Source: Lederbergia citrisecunda (GTDB lineage Bacteria; Bacillota; Bacilli; Bacillales; Bacillaceae_C). Taken from it: a DNA stretch of 64,000 nt. The notes beneath the pieces were generated by a model. It was given only the letters and a program-made list of their open reading frames with translations. It did no database searches and was not told the origin of the DNA. Both the position numbers and the translations under genes were made by a program. This document shows positions 14,868 through 24,133 of this stretch, one piece after another. Location of the stretch: positions 4,005,744-4,069,743 of the forward strand of contig NZ_JAGYPJ010000001.1 in NCBI RefSeq assembly GCF_018343695.1, in the 5' to 3' direction. Each line of letters begins with the position of its first letter. Within the stretch, counting starts at the first letter, position 1.

Positions 14868-17150
14868 ATGGATTATCAAATAAAAATAGCAGTGCGTCCT
14901 CTCGTAGAATATGTGTATAGAAGTGGAAGCATTGAATCAGGTTTTAGAAGTGTGACCACATTAACAGAAGGAACGAAGGCACATCGTAAAATTCAAAAGG
15001 AATATAGTGAAAGCGATGAAAGTGAAGTGTTTCTTCAAACAGAGATGGTTTATGATCATCTCCTTTTTGTTATGGAGGGAAGATGTGATGGATTACTCCA
15101 TACAGAAGAAGGATTCATGATTGATGAGATCAAGTCAACATCTGGAAGTCTTCAAGATATTACTGAAGAATCCTATCCGGTTCACTGGGCTCAGGCAAAA
15201 TGTTATGCCTATATGTACGCTAAACTGAATAACCTTAGTGAAATGAACGTCCAGCTCACCTATTTTCAAAAAGAAACGGAAGAAACGAAAAAATTTAAGA
15301 ACCAATTTAGTTTTCAAGAACTAGAAGACTTTATGTTTATGCTTTTAAAAAGCTATGCTCCTTATGGAAAATGGATGAAGGAACATGAACAGGAATTGAA
15401 AAAGAGTGCTCGTCATCTCCAATTCCCTTATGAAGCATATCGAAAAGGTCAGCGGCAATTAGCTGCATCAGTCTATAAAACAATTGTTGATGAAAAAACA
15501 TTATTTGCAACGGCGCCAACAGGGATTGGGAAAACAATCTCTACCTTATTTCCTACAGTGAAAGCAATTGGGGAAGAGGTCATCAAAAAAGTTTTTTATT
15601 TAACCGCCAGAACGACGACCCGCCAAACAGCAGAGGAAGCTTTTCATTTAATGAGGAAAAATGGATTGAACATGAAATCTGTTACCATCACGGCAAAAGA
15701 TAAGATCTGTTTCACTGAGGAAAAGATATGTACAAAAGAACACTGTCCGTTTGCTGATGGCTTTTACGACCGAATTAATGATGCCGTACTTGATATTCTT
15801 TCAAATGAAACCGAGATGACTAGAGAGATCATTGAGAAATATGCCAGAAAGCATATGGTATGCCCATTTGAATATTCCCTGGAACTTGCCTATGCCGTAG
15901 ACGCTGTTATTTGTGATTATAATTATATTTTTGATCTTCGTGTTTCATTAAAACGAATCTTTGATGAGTCGAAAAAACAAACGGCTCTTCTTGTTGATGA
16001 GGCTCATAACTTAGTTGATCGTGCGCGGGATATGTACTCGGCGAACTTAGAGAAAAGGATGTTCCTAGAATTAAAGCGTTTATTTAAACATAGTCATGTT
16101 TTTGAATCTGCAAAATTAATCAATGATTACTTCATCCATCTTAGAAAGCAATCTAATGGAGAGCAATATCAAGTTCTACAAGAGGTTGATGAAGAATTTA
16201 ACGAGCTTATTGAAACATTCATTGAAGATGCGGAGCAAGAATTATTTAGGGGTGCAGAAGGAGAGAGTGGGCAAGCTTTACTTGATTCGTATTTTGCAGC
16301 TTTAAGCTGGTCTCGCATCTCAAAGCTGTATGATGAGCAGTATGTCTCCTATGTTGAAGTAAACCGAAATGAAGTTACGATTAAAATGTTTTGTTTGGAT
16401 CCTTCTACCGTTGTTCATAAAGCTGGAAAGTCATTCAAAGCGAGGATTTATTTTTCGGCCACTTTGTCACCATTAAATTATTTCATGCTTATGCTCGGTG
16501 CTCAAGAAGATGATTACACTGTATCCATTCCATCACCTTTTTCGAAAGAACAAACGGATGTTAGGGTCCAGCCATTGTCTACACGGTACCGTGATAGGGA
16601 AAGATCAGTTTTGCCGATTGTTCAAACACTTGAAGCCGTCGTCAAGGAAAAACCCGGAAATTACATCATTTTCTTCCCCTCTTATCAATATATGAATCGT
16701 ATATTTGATGAATGGACAGCGCGTGATATTGGAATTCCGACAATCATCCAAGGTCCTGGAATGACGGAAACGGAACGGGAAGATTTTTTATTAAAATTCC
16801 AAGCAGATCAAAAGGATTCTCTCATAGCTTTTGCTGTCCTCGGTGGCATCTTTTCAGAAGGAGTCGATTTAAAAGGTGATCGATTAAATGGGGTTTTATT
16901 GGTTGGTGTTGGTCTCCCGCAAATAGGTTTTGAACGCGAATTAATAAAGGATTACTTTTCGAAAACTGGACAAAATGGCTACGATATTGCGTATGTGTTT
17001 CCTGGTATGAATAAAGTTCTTCAAGCTGGCGGGAGGCTCATCAGGACTGAAACAGATACAGGTATTATTATGCTTTTCGATGACCGCTACCTCCAGCCAA
17101 AGTACAAAAAAATGATGCCGGAGGAATGGAGAGATTTTCGGGTTTTCTAA
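14868..17150 (+). CDS. DinG/XPD-type ATP-dependent helicase with N-terminal PD-(D/E)XK nuclease domain
   Basis: 760 residues. The N terminus carries a RecB/Cas4-like nuclease signature: GRCDGLL, IDEIKST, and a QAKCYAY helix. The helicase core has Walker A (APTGIGKT), a Cys-rich [4Fe-4S] insertion (CFTEEKIC, CTKEHCPF, then MVCPF), the DEAH-like box VDEAHNL, and C-terminal motifs GGIFSEGVDLKG and QAGGRLIRTETD. Such XPD-like enzymes unwind DNA 5' to 3' in repair. I start at ATG 14868 with an AGGTGA site; the in-frame ATG at 14793 lies inside the repeat element. Confidence 0.88.
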   Translation: MDYQIKIAVRPLVEYVYRSGSIESGFRSVTTLTEGTKAHRKIQKEYSESDESEVFLQTEMVYDHLLFVMEGRCDGLLHTEEGFMIDEIKSTSGSLQDITEESYPVHWAQAKCYAYMYAKLNNLSEMNVQLTYFQKETEETKKFKNQFSFQELEDFMFMLLKSYAPYGKWMKEHEQELKKSARHLQFPYEAYRKGQRQLAASVYKTIVDEKTLFATAPTGIGKTISTLFPTVKAIGEEVIKKVFYLTARTTTRQTAEEAFHLMRKNGLNMKSVTITAKDKICFTEEKICTKEHCPFADGFYDRINDAVLDILSNETEMTREIIEKYARKHMVCPFEYSLELAYAVDAVICDYNYIFDLRVSLKRIFDESKKQTALLVDEAHNLVDRARDMYSANLEKRMFLELKRLFKHSHVFESAKLINDYFIHLRKQSNGEQYQVLQEVDEEFNELIETFIEDAEQELFRGAEGESGQALLDSYFAALSWSRISKLYDEQYVSYVEVNRNEVTIKMFCLDPSTVVHKAGKSFKARIYFSATLSPLNYFMLMLGAQEDDYTVSIPSPFSKEQTDVRVQPLSTRYRDRERSVLPIVQTLEAVVKEKPGNYIIFFPSYQYMNRIFDEWTARDIGIPTIIQGPGMTETEREDFLLKFQADQKDSLIAFAVLGGIFSEGVDLKGDRLNGVLLVGVGLPQIGFERELIKDYFSKTGQNGYDIAYVFPGMNKVLQAGGRLIRTETDTGIIMLFDDRYLQPKYKKMMPEEWRDFRVF

Positions 17151-17179
17151 TGGTTATATAATCCTTTTGTGGGTAAATT

Positions 17180-17440
17180 AAAAGAAAAGCGGAAGAGCCT
17201 TGCTCATCGACGTACAGGCCCACAGGATGTGGGTCCGTCGACGTCGCCACAGGACGTGGCGGTTTTAGTCGACGTTCCTTACTTGGCCTCTGACTGAGAT
17301 AAAGGAAACACGGCGAGGGACGAGCAGATGTTGACTTATCGTAGGGAAGAGGACAAGAAGTTTGATAGTCGATAGGCTTTGGAGCTAGACAAAGAAAAGC
17401 GGAAACGCTCGATAGGCGCTTGCAACTAGACAAAAAACCA
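17180..17440. repeat. intergenic repetitive element with tandem hairpins
   Basis: The sequence opens AAGAAAAGCGGAAGAGCC and the motif AAGAAAAGCGGAAA recurs at about 17394, each time followed later by a TCGATAGGC...CTAGACAAA ending (about 17370 and 17410), so one full and one truncated copy appear joined. Inside are two neighbouring hairpins, CCCAC-AGGAT-GTGGG and CGCCAC-AGGAC-GTGGCG. The GC content is higher than the flanks. It resembles REP/bcr-like intergenic repeats I know from Bacillus genomes; no gene is visible here. Confidence 0.6.
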
Positions 17441-17462
17441 CACTCCATAAAAGGATTTAGCC

Positions 17463-19628
17463 ATGAACAACATCATAAAGATTTACACAAACGACTTGAA
17501 AAATATTGTCACTAACTGGGCTGCCGCTATTCTAATCGGCGGCCTTATTGTACTTCCTTCCCTTTATGCTTGGTTAAATATTGCAGCAATGTGGGATCCG
17601 TATTCAGAGACAGGTAATCTTCCTGTCGCGATAGTGAATGAAGACGCGGGTGCTAAAATTCGTGACCAAGAGATTAATGTTGGGAAAGAGTTAGTCAACA
17701 CGTTAAATACAAATAAAAACATGGATTGGCATTTTACAAACCGAGAGAGGGCAATGGATGAAGTCAATTACGGTAATTATTTTGCGGTTATTATTATTCC
17801 TAAAGATTTTTCGGGAAAATTGGCCTCCGTCATTTCGGTTAAACCAGAAAAAGCTCAAATGGAATACTATGTAAATGAAAAAATCAATTCTGTTTCGCCA
17901 AAAATTACCCAAAAAGGGGCTTCACTTATAGTTGAGCAAGTGAGCAGCAAGTTCATCTCCACTGTAAATGGGGTTATTTTTGATCTGTTCAACGAAATAG
18001 GCATTGAATTGGCACGTGATCTTCCGGATATTGAAAGATTTGAACATTATATTTTTATACTTGAAGAAAATTTACCAGAAATTAATAGGGTTTTAAATGA
18101 ATCATTAGCTGATGCAACATCAGCCCAGAACATTCTTAATAAAGCGGAAGGGAAAATTCCTGAGGTTAGGCGGCTCACAAATAATGGACTTGATACGATA
18201 AATAAAACAACAGATTTTATAACGGCAGCAGAAGACCGTCTTAATGCAATCGCTCCAAAAATTAAGGAAGATGTGGAGAGGGTTCAGAAGATCTCCGATG
18301 ATATTAACCGTTTTTTAAACAATGCACAAAACGTCAATATTGATCTAAGTAAGGGAGATGAAATACAAAAAAACCTTCAAACTCACTTTGATAATGCTCT
18401 ACAAACTATTGATGTGATTGAATCATCTTTGCTTCAGCTTAAAAAGATAAATTCCGAGCAACAAAACAATGCTGGTGCGGAGCAATTGGATCAGGCAATT
18501 GCCAAAACAGGTGAGTTAAAATCAATGCTACAAACTGCGCAAAGTGATGTAGCAGGTATCAATCAATTATTAAGTCAAAAAAGGCAAGAATTTAAAGATA
18601 CATTAGCAACAATTAAAAATAAGGCATCAACCGCCTCTGCAAAATTAGATACGTTTATTCAGGAATATAATAATACGATTGAACCGACGATTTTAAATGA
18701 AGTAGCTAAGGCGAAAAAAACATTGTTAAACGCAAAGACGTTGTTAACCGAGGCTCAGTCAACCTTACCGGAAGTGGAAAGGATCTTAAGCAGCACGCAA
18801 GGAAACTTAAAAGAAGGCAAAAAGGCCTTAGATTACGCCCATGGTCAGTTTCCGTATGTGAATGCAAAAGTGAAAGAACTTACAGATAAAATCCGGAAAC
18901 TAAAAAACAAAGCGGATATTAATGAGATTATTCATTTACTTCGGCATGATCCGAATGCAGAACGTAATTTTTTTGAAGAGCCAGTGAAGCTTAATGAGCA
19001 TAAACTTTTTCCTATTGAAAATTATGGAACCGGAATGACTCCTTTTTATACGGTGCTTTCGATTTGGGTTGGTGCGCTTTTACTGATTTCGTTACTCGCA
19101 ATTGATGTTCATCATGATTCGTATACAGGAAAGCAAATTTACTTTGGTCGCTTTTTGACCTTTTTAACGATAGGGTTTTTACAAACTCTTATCGTCACGT
19201 TAGGTGATCTATTAATACTCAAGGTATCCGTCAGTGCTCCCGTATGGTTTGTCATTTTTGGACTTTTCATTTGTCTTATTTTTATGTTGATTGTTTATTC
19301 ACTTGTTTCTGTTTTTGGAAATGTCGGAAAAGCGATGGCGATCATTATGCTTGTTTTGCAAATTGCAGGCTCAGGCGGGACATACCCAGTCGTGCTTTTA
19401 CCAAAATTCTTCCGGATGATCAGTCCATTTTTACCTTTCACCTATGCTGTCGATTTAATGAGAGAGGCCGTAGGGGGGATTGTCTGGCAAAGAGTTTTGC
19501 ATGATCTTCTTTTTCTTTCCATATTCGGAATAATCGCGTTGTTGTTTGGCACGTTTTTAAAAGAACCTCTTAATAATAAAACGAAAGCATTACTAAAAAA
19601 ATCGAAGGAATCCGGTCTTTTTCATTAA
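17463..19628 (+). CDS. YhgE/Pip family membrane protein
   Basis: 721 residues. An N-terminal membrane helix (about 17-40) is followed by the YhgE/Pip signature (PSLYAWLNIAAMWDPY, then TGNLPVAIVNEDAG), a long extracytoplasmic coiled-coil region (about residues 200-500), and a C-terminal block of five to six helices of the ABC-2 membrane type. This is the architecture of phage-infection protein/YhgE and relates to the type VII secretion component EsaA/YueB. A type VII role is not supported by neighbours. Other relatives act as phage receptors or peptide exporters. Confidence 0.88.
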   Translation: MNNIIKIYTNDLKNIVTNWAAAILIGGLIVLPSLYAWLNIAAMWDPYSETGNLPVAIVNEDAGAKIRDQEINVGKELVNTLNTNKNMDWHFTNRERAMDEVNYGNYFAVIIIPKDFSGKLASVISVKPEKAQMEYYVNEKINSVSPKITQKGASLIVEQVSSKFISTVNGVIFDLFNEIGIELARDLPDIERFEHYIFILEENLPEINRVLNESLADATSAQNILNKAEGKIPEVRRLTNNGLDTINKTTDFITAAEDRLNAIAPKIKEDVERVQKISDDINRFLNNAQNVNIDLSKGDEIQKNLQTHFDNALQTIDVIESSLLQLKKINSEQQNNAGAEQLDQAIAKTGELKSMLQTAQSDVAGINQLLSQKRQEFKDTLATIKNKASTASAKLDTFIQEYNNTIEPTILNEVAKAKKTLLNAKTLLTEAQSTLPEVERILSSTQGNLKEGKKALDYAHGQFPYVNAKVKELTDKIRKLKNKADINEIIHLLRHDPNAERNFFEEPVKLNEHKLFPIENYGTGMTPFYTVLSIWVGALLLISLLAIDVHHDSYTGKQIYFGRFLTFLTIGFLQTLIVTLGDLLILKVSVSAPVWFVIFGLFICLIFMLIVYSLVSVFGNVGKAMAIIMLVLQIAGSGGTYPVVLLPKFFRMISPFLPFTYAVDLMREAVGGIVWQRVLHDLLFLSIFGIIALLFGTFLKEPLNNKTKALLKKSKESGLFH

Positions 19629-19711
19629 TCGTATTGTAAACATTCCTGATTCATTATATGATTACTATATATTCTTTATTAAGAACGAAATGATGAATCA
19701 GGAGGAGCGAA

Positions 19712-19873
19712 ATGGATTTAAAATCAGTTCGACGTTTTCAAGAAACAGTAATACGAAATGAGGACTCATCAAAAACAGGTGTTCATTATAATGAAAAAAC
19801 GATAGAAGATTTTTTGCAAACATTGAAAAGAATCGAAACGAAAATTGATGTGTTATTGATGCAAAAGAAATAG
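19712..19873 (+). CDS. small hypothetical protein, 53 aa
   Basis: A short reading frame with an excellent ribosome binding site (CAGGAGGAG, seven bases before ATG). The peptide starts MDLKSVRRFQ and ends with a predicted amphipathic helix (KTIEDFLQTLKRIETKI). It is soluble, highly charged and has no recognised family. Located between the YhgE-like gene and an EcsC-family gene on the same strand. The strong start region and codon usage make a real gene likely. Confidence 0.6.
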   Translation: MDLKSVRRFQETVIRNEDSSKTGVHYNEKTIEDFLQTLKRIETKIDVLLMQKK

Positions 19874-19940
19874 GAAATGAATCTTTTTCACCCGTCACGC
19901 GTATACTTCTGTACTAGTGAACATAAGAGGATGATAGGAC

Positions 19941-20657
19941 ATGACCGATTATAGTATTAAAGTAAAGGATGAGCTGCGAGCTTGGAAGAAAAAGATGCTG
20001 AAGAAGTCCAGCCTTATTAATCAATTATCGAAAAAAGCGCAAACGAAAGTGAATAAACTTATTCCGGAAAAAGTACATTCAGTGATGACAGAAAGCATAA
20101 AAAACATGGTAAAAGCAACGTTGATTGGTTCAAACATTACGACGAAGAAGCATCAAACTTTAGGCATGAGTCTTTACGAGAAGGACGAATTATTGAAAGA
20201 AAAGCTGTCAACATATCGAAAAACAGCAGTCATTGAAGGTGCTGGTACTGGTGCTGGTGGTATTTTGCTCGGTTTAGCGGATTTTCCATTGCTCTTGTCG
20301 ATTGAGATGAAATTTTTATTTGAGGCGGCTGCCATTTATGGCTTTGATACTAACGAGTACGAAGAGCGGTTGTTCATTCTTCACGTTTTTCAGCTTGCTT
20401 TTTCTAGTGATGAAAAACGGAAGGAAACGTTCCGTATCGTTGAAAATTGGGAGGATGAAAAGCAGTTTTTAGTGGATATGGACTGGAAAAAATTCCAACA
20501 AGAATACCGTGACTATATTGATTTCGTGAAGATGTTGCAACTGATTCCTGGTTTTGGTGCGATTGTAGGGGCGTATGCCAATTATAATCTTCTAGATCAT
20601 CTTGGAGAAACAGCGATGAACGCGTATCGATTAAGAACTTTGCAAGATTCAATTTAG
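19941..20657 (+). CDS. EcsC family protein
   Basis: 238 residues with the EcsC-family core: a glycine-rich hydrophobic segment (GAGTGAGGILLGLADFP) followed by LSIEMKFLFEAAAIYGFD and a conserved YEERLFIL..FQLAFS stretch. The family is named after the third gene of the ecs operon, but its biochemical role is unknown; the protein probably associates with the membrane through the central hairpin. It is preceded by GGATGATAGGA and ends within the stem of a terminator shared with mprF. Confidence 0.88.
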   Translation: MTDYSIKVKDELRAWKKKMLKKSSLINQLSKKAQTKVNKLIPEKVHSVMTESIKNMVKATLIGSNITTKKHQTLGMSLYEKDELLKEKLSTYRKTAVIEGAGTGAGGILLGLADFPLLLSIEMKFLFEAAAIYGFDTNEYEERLFILHVFQLAFSSDEKRKETFRIVENWEDEKQFLVDMDWKKFQQEYRDYIDFVKMLQLIPGFGAIVGAYANYNLLDHLGETAMNAYRLRTLQDSI

Positions 20658-20690
20658 GCCGATTACCCGTAAGCGAGTAATCGGCCTTTA
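20657..20690. terminator. bidirectional terminator between ecsC-like gene and mprF
   Basis: Perfect 10-bp stem GGCCGATTAC / GTAATCGGCC (20657-20666 with 20677-20686); the EcsC-family stop codon touches the left arm. Confidence 0.9.
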
Positions 20691-20694
20691 ATGT

Positions 20695-23232
20695 TCAATC
20701 TCTTTTTTTACTAATTAATAGGGTAACTTGAGCCATCGTGAAGGTTAATGATGACTTTTTCCGATAAGCCAAATATTTTGGTTTCCACGTGTCGGCATAT
20801 TTTTCTTTGAAATTCCTTAAGCCCTTGAAGTGATATAAGAAATGGCCATGTAAAAATAATTGAGCTGCCATTCTTTCGCTTAAAAACGAAAACTTTGATT
20901 GGCCGACATTGGAAAGAGGGGCCATGCCTAAATTAAATGTATGATAGCCAGTCTCTTTTGCCCATCCGAACAGGGAGATAAAAATAAAATCCATCGTACC
21001 TGATGGTGCTCCCGGAACAAAACGCATCAAGTCTACCGAAGCGGTGTTACCATCATCATACATAGGCATAATGCTTGCGAAACCAACGATTCCTTTTTCC
21101 CCACGCAAGATAATCACTTTTGACTGGTTCAAATAATGTTCATCAAAAAAGCCGAGTGAGAAACCTTTTTCACTTCTACCATGAAGCCATTTATCCGAAA
21201 CCTCTTTTATTTCATGTAAAAGTTCGGATGAGAAAGGTGGATCCATAATCTCTATTAAGTAATTTTCCCTTTCGAATTTATTTTTTATTACTCTTTTACC
21301 CTTCATTTTCTTACCTGTAAGCGTGAAATTGTCTAAATCAACAAATGCCTCCTCGCCCAATTTGAAAAAATCAAATCCATATTCATGAAGATGAGGAATC
21401 ACTTTATTGCTTACTTCATAGAAAACCAGCCTGTATCCAAAGCGATCAGCCGTTTCGAGAAATTCTTCAATAGAGGAAGGAAGATCTTCCCTTTTTCCGA
21501 CAGGGTCTCCAAGGACAATAATTTTATCCGCATATGTTTGATAACTAAATAGGACGGTTTCGTTTTTATTCCAGAAAACATATTTATCATGTAAAAAAAT
21601 GAGATGTGAAAGAACGGTCCCCTCATATTTTGCAAGGTGATCCTTTATTTTTTCTTCTTGATTGGTTGAAGGTTCGCTTGCAATCAGTTTAGGTTTCCGA
21701 ACAAAATATCCTAAAACTAATATAACTCCTGCAATGATAACCCCTATAAACGCACTGTAAAATAAATCATGATAATCAGTAATAATAAATGGTCGAAGCT
21801 TTGATGGGATACTGAGCTTTGACGTTGGTAAATTCAAATATCCGATTATGATATACATGGCAGTAATGAATAGGACTACTGCTATATCAAAAAATGCTTT
21901 CCCCCAAGTCATGACATAACTTTCTCGATAAAACCGCTTTTTTGACATAAATAGAAGTAACGCTACGAATAACATAAAGATCGTTTCTTCATAATCAATC
22001 CCTTTTAATACAGAGAAGATGGCGGCAAGGGATAAAACTAAAATCGATAAATAGTAAGCCCTTTTTACCTTATATTCAATCCCTCTGCATAAACCCAATA
22101 AAATAAAACCAGCAGCAACGGTCAATTGATGAGAAACCTGCATAATCGGCTGTGATAAAAATTCTTCTGCGATTTTTAGCCTGTATAAAACACCTGGGAC
22201 AGCAGCTGAAAGCAGTAGAATAATTCCTGATATAAAAATAAGAACGGTCAAAGAAATATGACTAACTCGTTGAAAGAATATATTCGGTAAGTTATTCCAC
22301 GAACGATTCCATTTATCCCAGTATTCCTTAATGAATAGCACTGCAGCTAATAGGAATGGAAAAATAAAATAGCCAAGTCGATATAAGATAAGCAAGACGA
22401 GTACTTTTTCATCAAGAATACCAAAGCTTTGCATTCCCCAAAGGAAAACAAGGTCAAATGATCCCATTCCACCGGGAATCATACTGACAATCCCTGCACA
22501 TGAAGCAATGATGAAGATTGGGATTAAGCTCGATAATGGAACAGGAATATTTAATAGGTGGGTCAAATACCATATGACAATAAATACTGCCGCCCATTCA
22601 AGCGCTGAAACAAGTACAAGTCTACCTGCTATTTGGAGCTTTAAATGCGAACCACTTTTGCGTTTATTTTGCAAAATATATAAAAAGATAAAGATTGGTA
22701 GGTATAAAATGACAGCTAAAACCGCTAGCATAAGCCACTTAGTATTATGTAGCAAAGGAAAATTTCGATATCCAATTGGAATGATCCATGCTAAAAGTGA
22801 AATACCGGTAAGATAAAAAAGAGTGACGGAAGCAATTGTTTTCAATAAACCTTGTTTTTCTACATCGTATTTTGTATAAAAATAACTTCTTAGCATTAAG
22901 CCAACGAGTCCACCGAATCCAATAATATTGGAAAATGTATTCACGATAAATGATTGTTTAACTAATCTCTTAGGAGTAATTTTAATACCTAATAATTTTA
23001 CAATCGTGGTATCGTATAAAAACATTGGTGATACAGCGCAAAGAGCAACAATGAAAAACAAAGCCACTTCCCATATTTGAAGCTGGCTTATTTCCTGTTG
23101 AAGTAAATTCAAATCTACCCCTCTAACCGATTTTAATATTTCGACGACCGCCAAAATCAACAGAAGGAGAGGGAATAATATTTTTAGCACCTGAAATAGC
23201 TGCTTTTTCCGAATCTTAATAATGGTTAACAC
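20695..23232 (-). CDS. mprF: phosphatidylglycerol lysyltransferase / flippase MprF
   Basis: 845 residues. The N-terminal two thirds holds about 14 membrane helices with the flippase domain; the C-terminal ~320 residues form the cytosolic synthase domain (DUF2156) with SYQTYADKIIVLGDPVG, GEEAFVDLDNFTLTGK and FNLGMAPLSN. MprF adds lysine (or alanine) from charged tRNA to phosphatidylglycerol and flips it outward, giving resistance to cationic peptides. The first possible start is GTG 23232, which overlaps its own GAGGTG sequence; an unusual ATT start eight codons' worth of bases further in cannot be excluded. Length matches the family. Confidence 0.95.
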   Translation of the reverse strand: MLTIIKIRKKQLFQVLKILFPLLLLILAVVEILKSVRGVDLNLLQQEISQLQIWEVALFFIVALCAVSPMFLYDTTIVKLLGIKITPKRLVKQSFIVNTFSNIIGFGGLVGLMLRSYFYTKYDVEKQGLLKTIASVTLFYLTGISLLAWIIPIGYRNFPLLHNTKWLMLAVLAVILYLPIFIFLYILQNKRKSGSHLKLQIAGRLVLVSALEWAAVFIVIWYLTHLLNIPVPLSSLIPIFIIASCAGIVSMIPGGMGSFDLVFLWGMQSFGILDEKVLVLLILYRLGYFIFPFLLAAVLFIKEYWDKWNRSWNNLPNIFFQRVSHISLTVLIFISGIILLLSAAVPGVLYRLKIAEEFLSQPIMQVSHQLTVAAGFILLGLCRGIEYKVKRAYYLSILVLSLAAIFSVLKGIDYEETIFMLFVALLLFMSKKRFYRESYVMTWGKAFFDIAVVLFITAMYIIIGYLNLPTSKLSIPSKLRPFIITDYHDLFYSAFIGVIIAGVILVLGYFVRKPKLIASEPSTNQEEKIKDHLAKYEGTVLSHLIFLHDKYVFWNKNETVLFSYQTYADKIIVLGDPVGKREDLPSSIEEFLETADRFGYRLVFYEVSNKVIPHLHEYGFDFFKLGEEAFVDLDNFTLTGKKMKGKRVIKNKFERENYLIEIMDPPFSSELLHEIKEVSDKWLHGRSEKGFSLGFFDEHYLNQSKVIILRGEKGIVGFASIMPMYDDGNTASVDLMRFVPGAPSGTMDFIFISLFGWAKETGYHTFNLGMAPLSNVGQSKFSFLSERMAAQLFLHGHFLYHFKGLRNFKEKYADTWKPKYLAYRKKSSLTFTMAQVTLLISKKRD

Positions 23233-23397
23233 CTCATTGCTGCTTGTATAATCTTGTATCGTCTATTGTACTATTATAAAAAAGAAGCCTAAAGTTGGAG
23301 CTCGATATAGAGAATAGATGGCAGTGAATTCTTTCGGTTTCACTTACAGTGTTAGTGCTTTATTTCAAGTGGGTGCAATTCCAAACATAATATTTAT

Positions 23398-24015
23398 TTA
23401 AGCTTTACCCAATCCGTTCCAATAAAATTCTACAATTTGGTCCGCCATTTCTTCAATTGGAAGAAGAGGCTGGTTTTGGGCGTCTTTATAGTTTCCGATT
23501 GTTAACATTGCTACAAAAGCATGTGCAGCAAATTTCGGATTTACATTGGATATTTCACTCTTCAATATCCCCTCATTTAGTGCTTCTTCAATTACAGTAT
23601 ACATTTGTTCTTCAGCATCTTTTATTTCTTGAATCTGTCCAGTTGATAAGGAAGTATTGGCCTCTTTAAAAAAACTTTTTAAATCAATATCTATAGTCGC
23701 TCGTAAAAAAGTGCTTGCAAATGTATGTAAACGTTCTTTTAATGGGTGATCACCGGATAATAAATAATTCATTTGTTTCCTGATTCGAATCATCATTTTG
23801 ACCATAGCATCTGTAAACAGGTCAGCTTTTGTTGAATAATGGTAATAAATTGTTGCTTTCGTAACTCCACATGCTTGGGCAACATCGTCCATCGAAACGA
23901 TTTTGTAGCCATGTTCCAGAAACAAACGAGTAGCAACATCTAGTATAATTTCTTTCGTTGGTTTGGCCTTTTCGTCCTGCCTTGGCCTTCCGATTGGACG
24001 CTGTTTCTGTTCCAC
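23398..24015 (-). CDS. TetR family regulator of the MMPL transporter
   Basis: 205 residues: an N-terminal TetR helix-turn-helix (ILDVATRLFLEHGYKIVSMDDVAQACGV is the region, with VTKATIYYHYSTKADL as recognition part) and an all-helical C-terminal ligand domain. It is divergent from the MMPL transporter gene, and a palindrome lies inside that gene's promoter, so it very likely represses the transporter until a toxic or lipid ligand binds. An N-terminal RPRQDEKAK tail is typical of the subgroup. Confidence 0.92.
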   Translation of the reverse strand: MEQKQRPIGRPRQDEKAKPTKEIILDVATRLFLEHGYKIVSMDDVAQACGVTKATIYYHYSTKADLFTDAMVKMMIRIRKQMNYLLSGDHPLKERLHTFASTFLRATIDIDLKSFFKEANTSLSTGQIQEIKDAEEQMYTVIEEALNEGILKSEISNVNPKFAAHAFVAMLTIGNYKDAQNQPLLPIEEMADQIVEFYWNGLGKA

Positions 24016-24073
24016 TATTTTCTCTCCTTACTACGCAAATTATTAATTATTATAACATAAATTAAATTGATAC

Positions 24074-24103
24074 TTGAAAAATTAACTGACCAGTATATAT
24101 AAT
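24074..24103 (+). promoter_or_regulatory. promoter of the MMPL gene with embedded TetR-type operator
   Basis: TTGAAA (24074-24079), an 18-base spacer and TATAAT (24098-24103). The palindrome ACTG-AC-CAGT (24085-24094) lies in the spacer, the usual place for a TetR repressor to block polymerase. Confidence 0.6.
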
Positions 24104-24133
24104 TAAAGCAAAAATGTGGAGGGAAGTGTTTAG

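Noticed and set aside
17463-19628. Type VII secretion locus because of the YhgE/EsaA-like protein
   Set aside because: No EssC ATPase, WXG100 protein or other components lie nearby.
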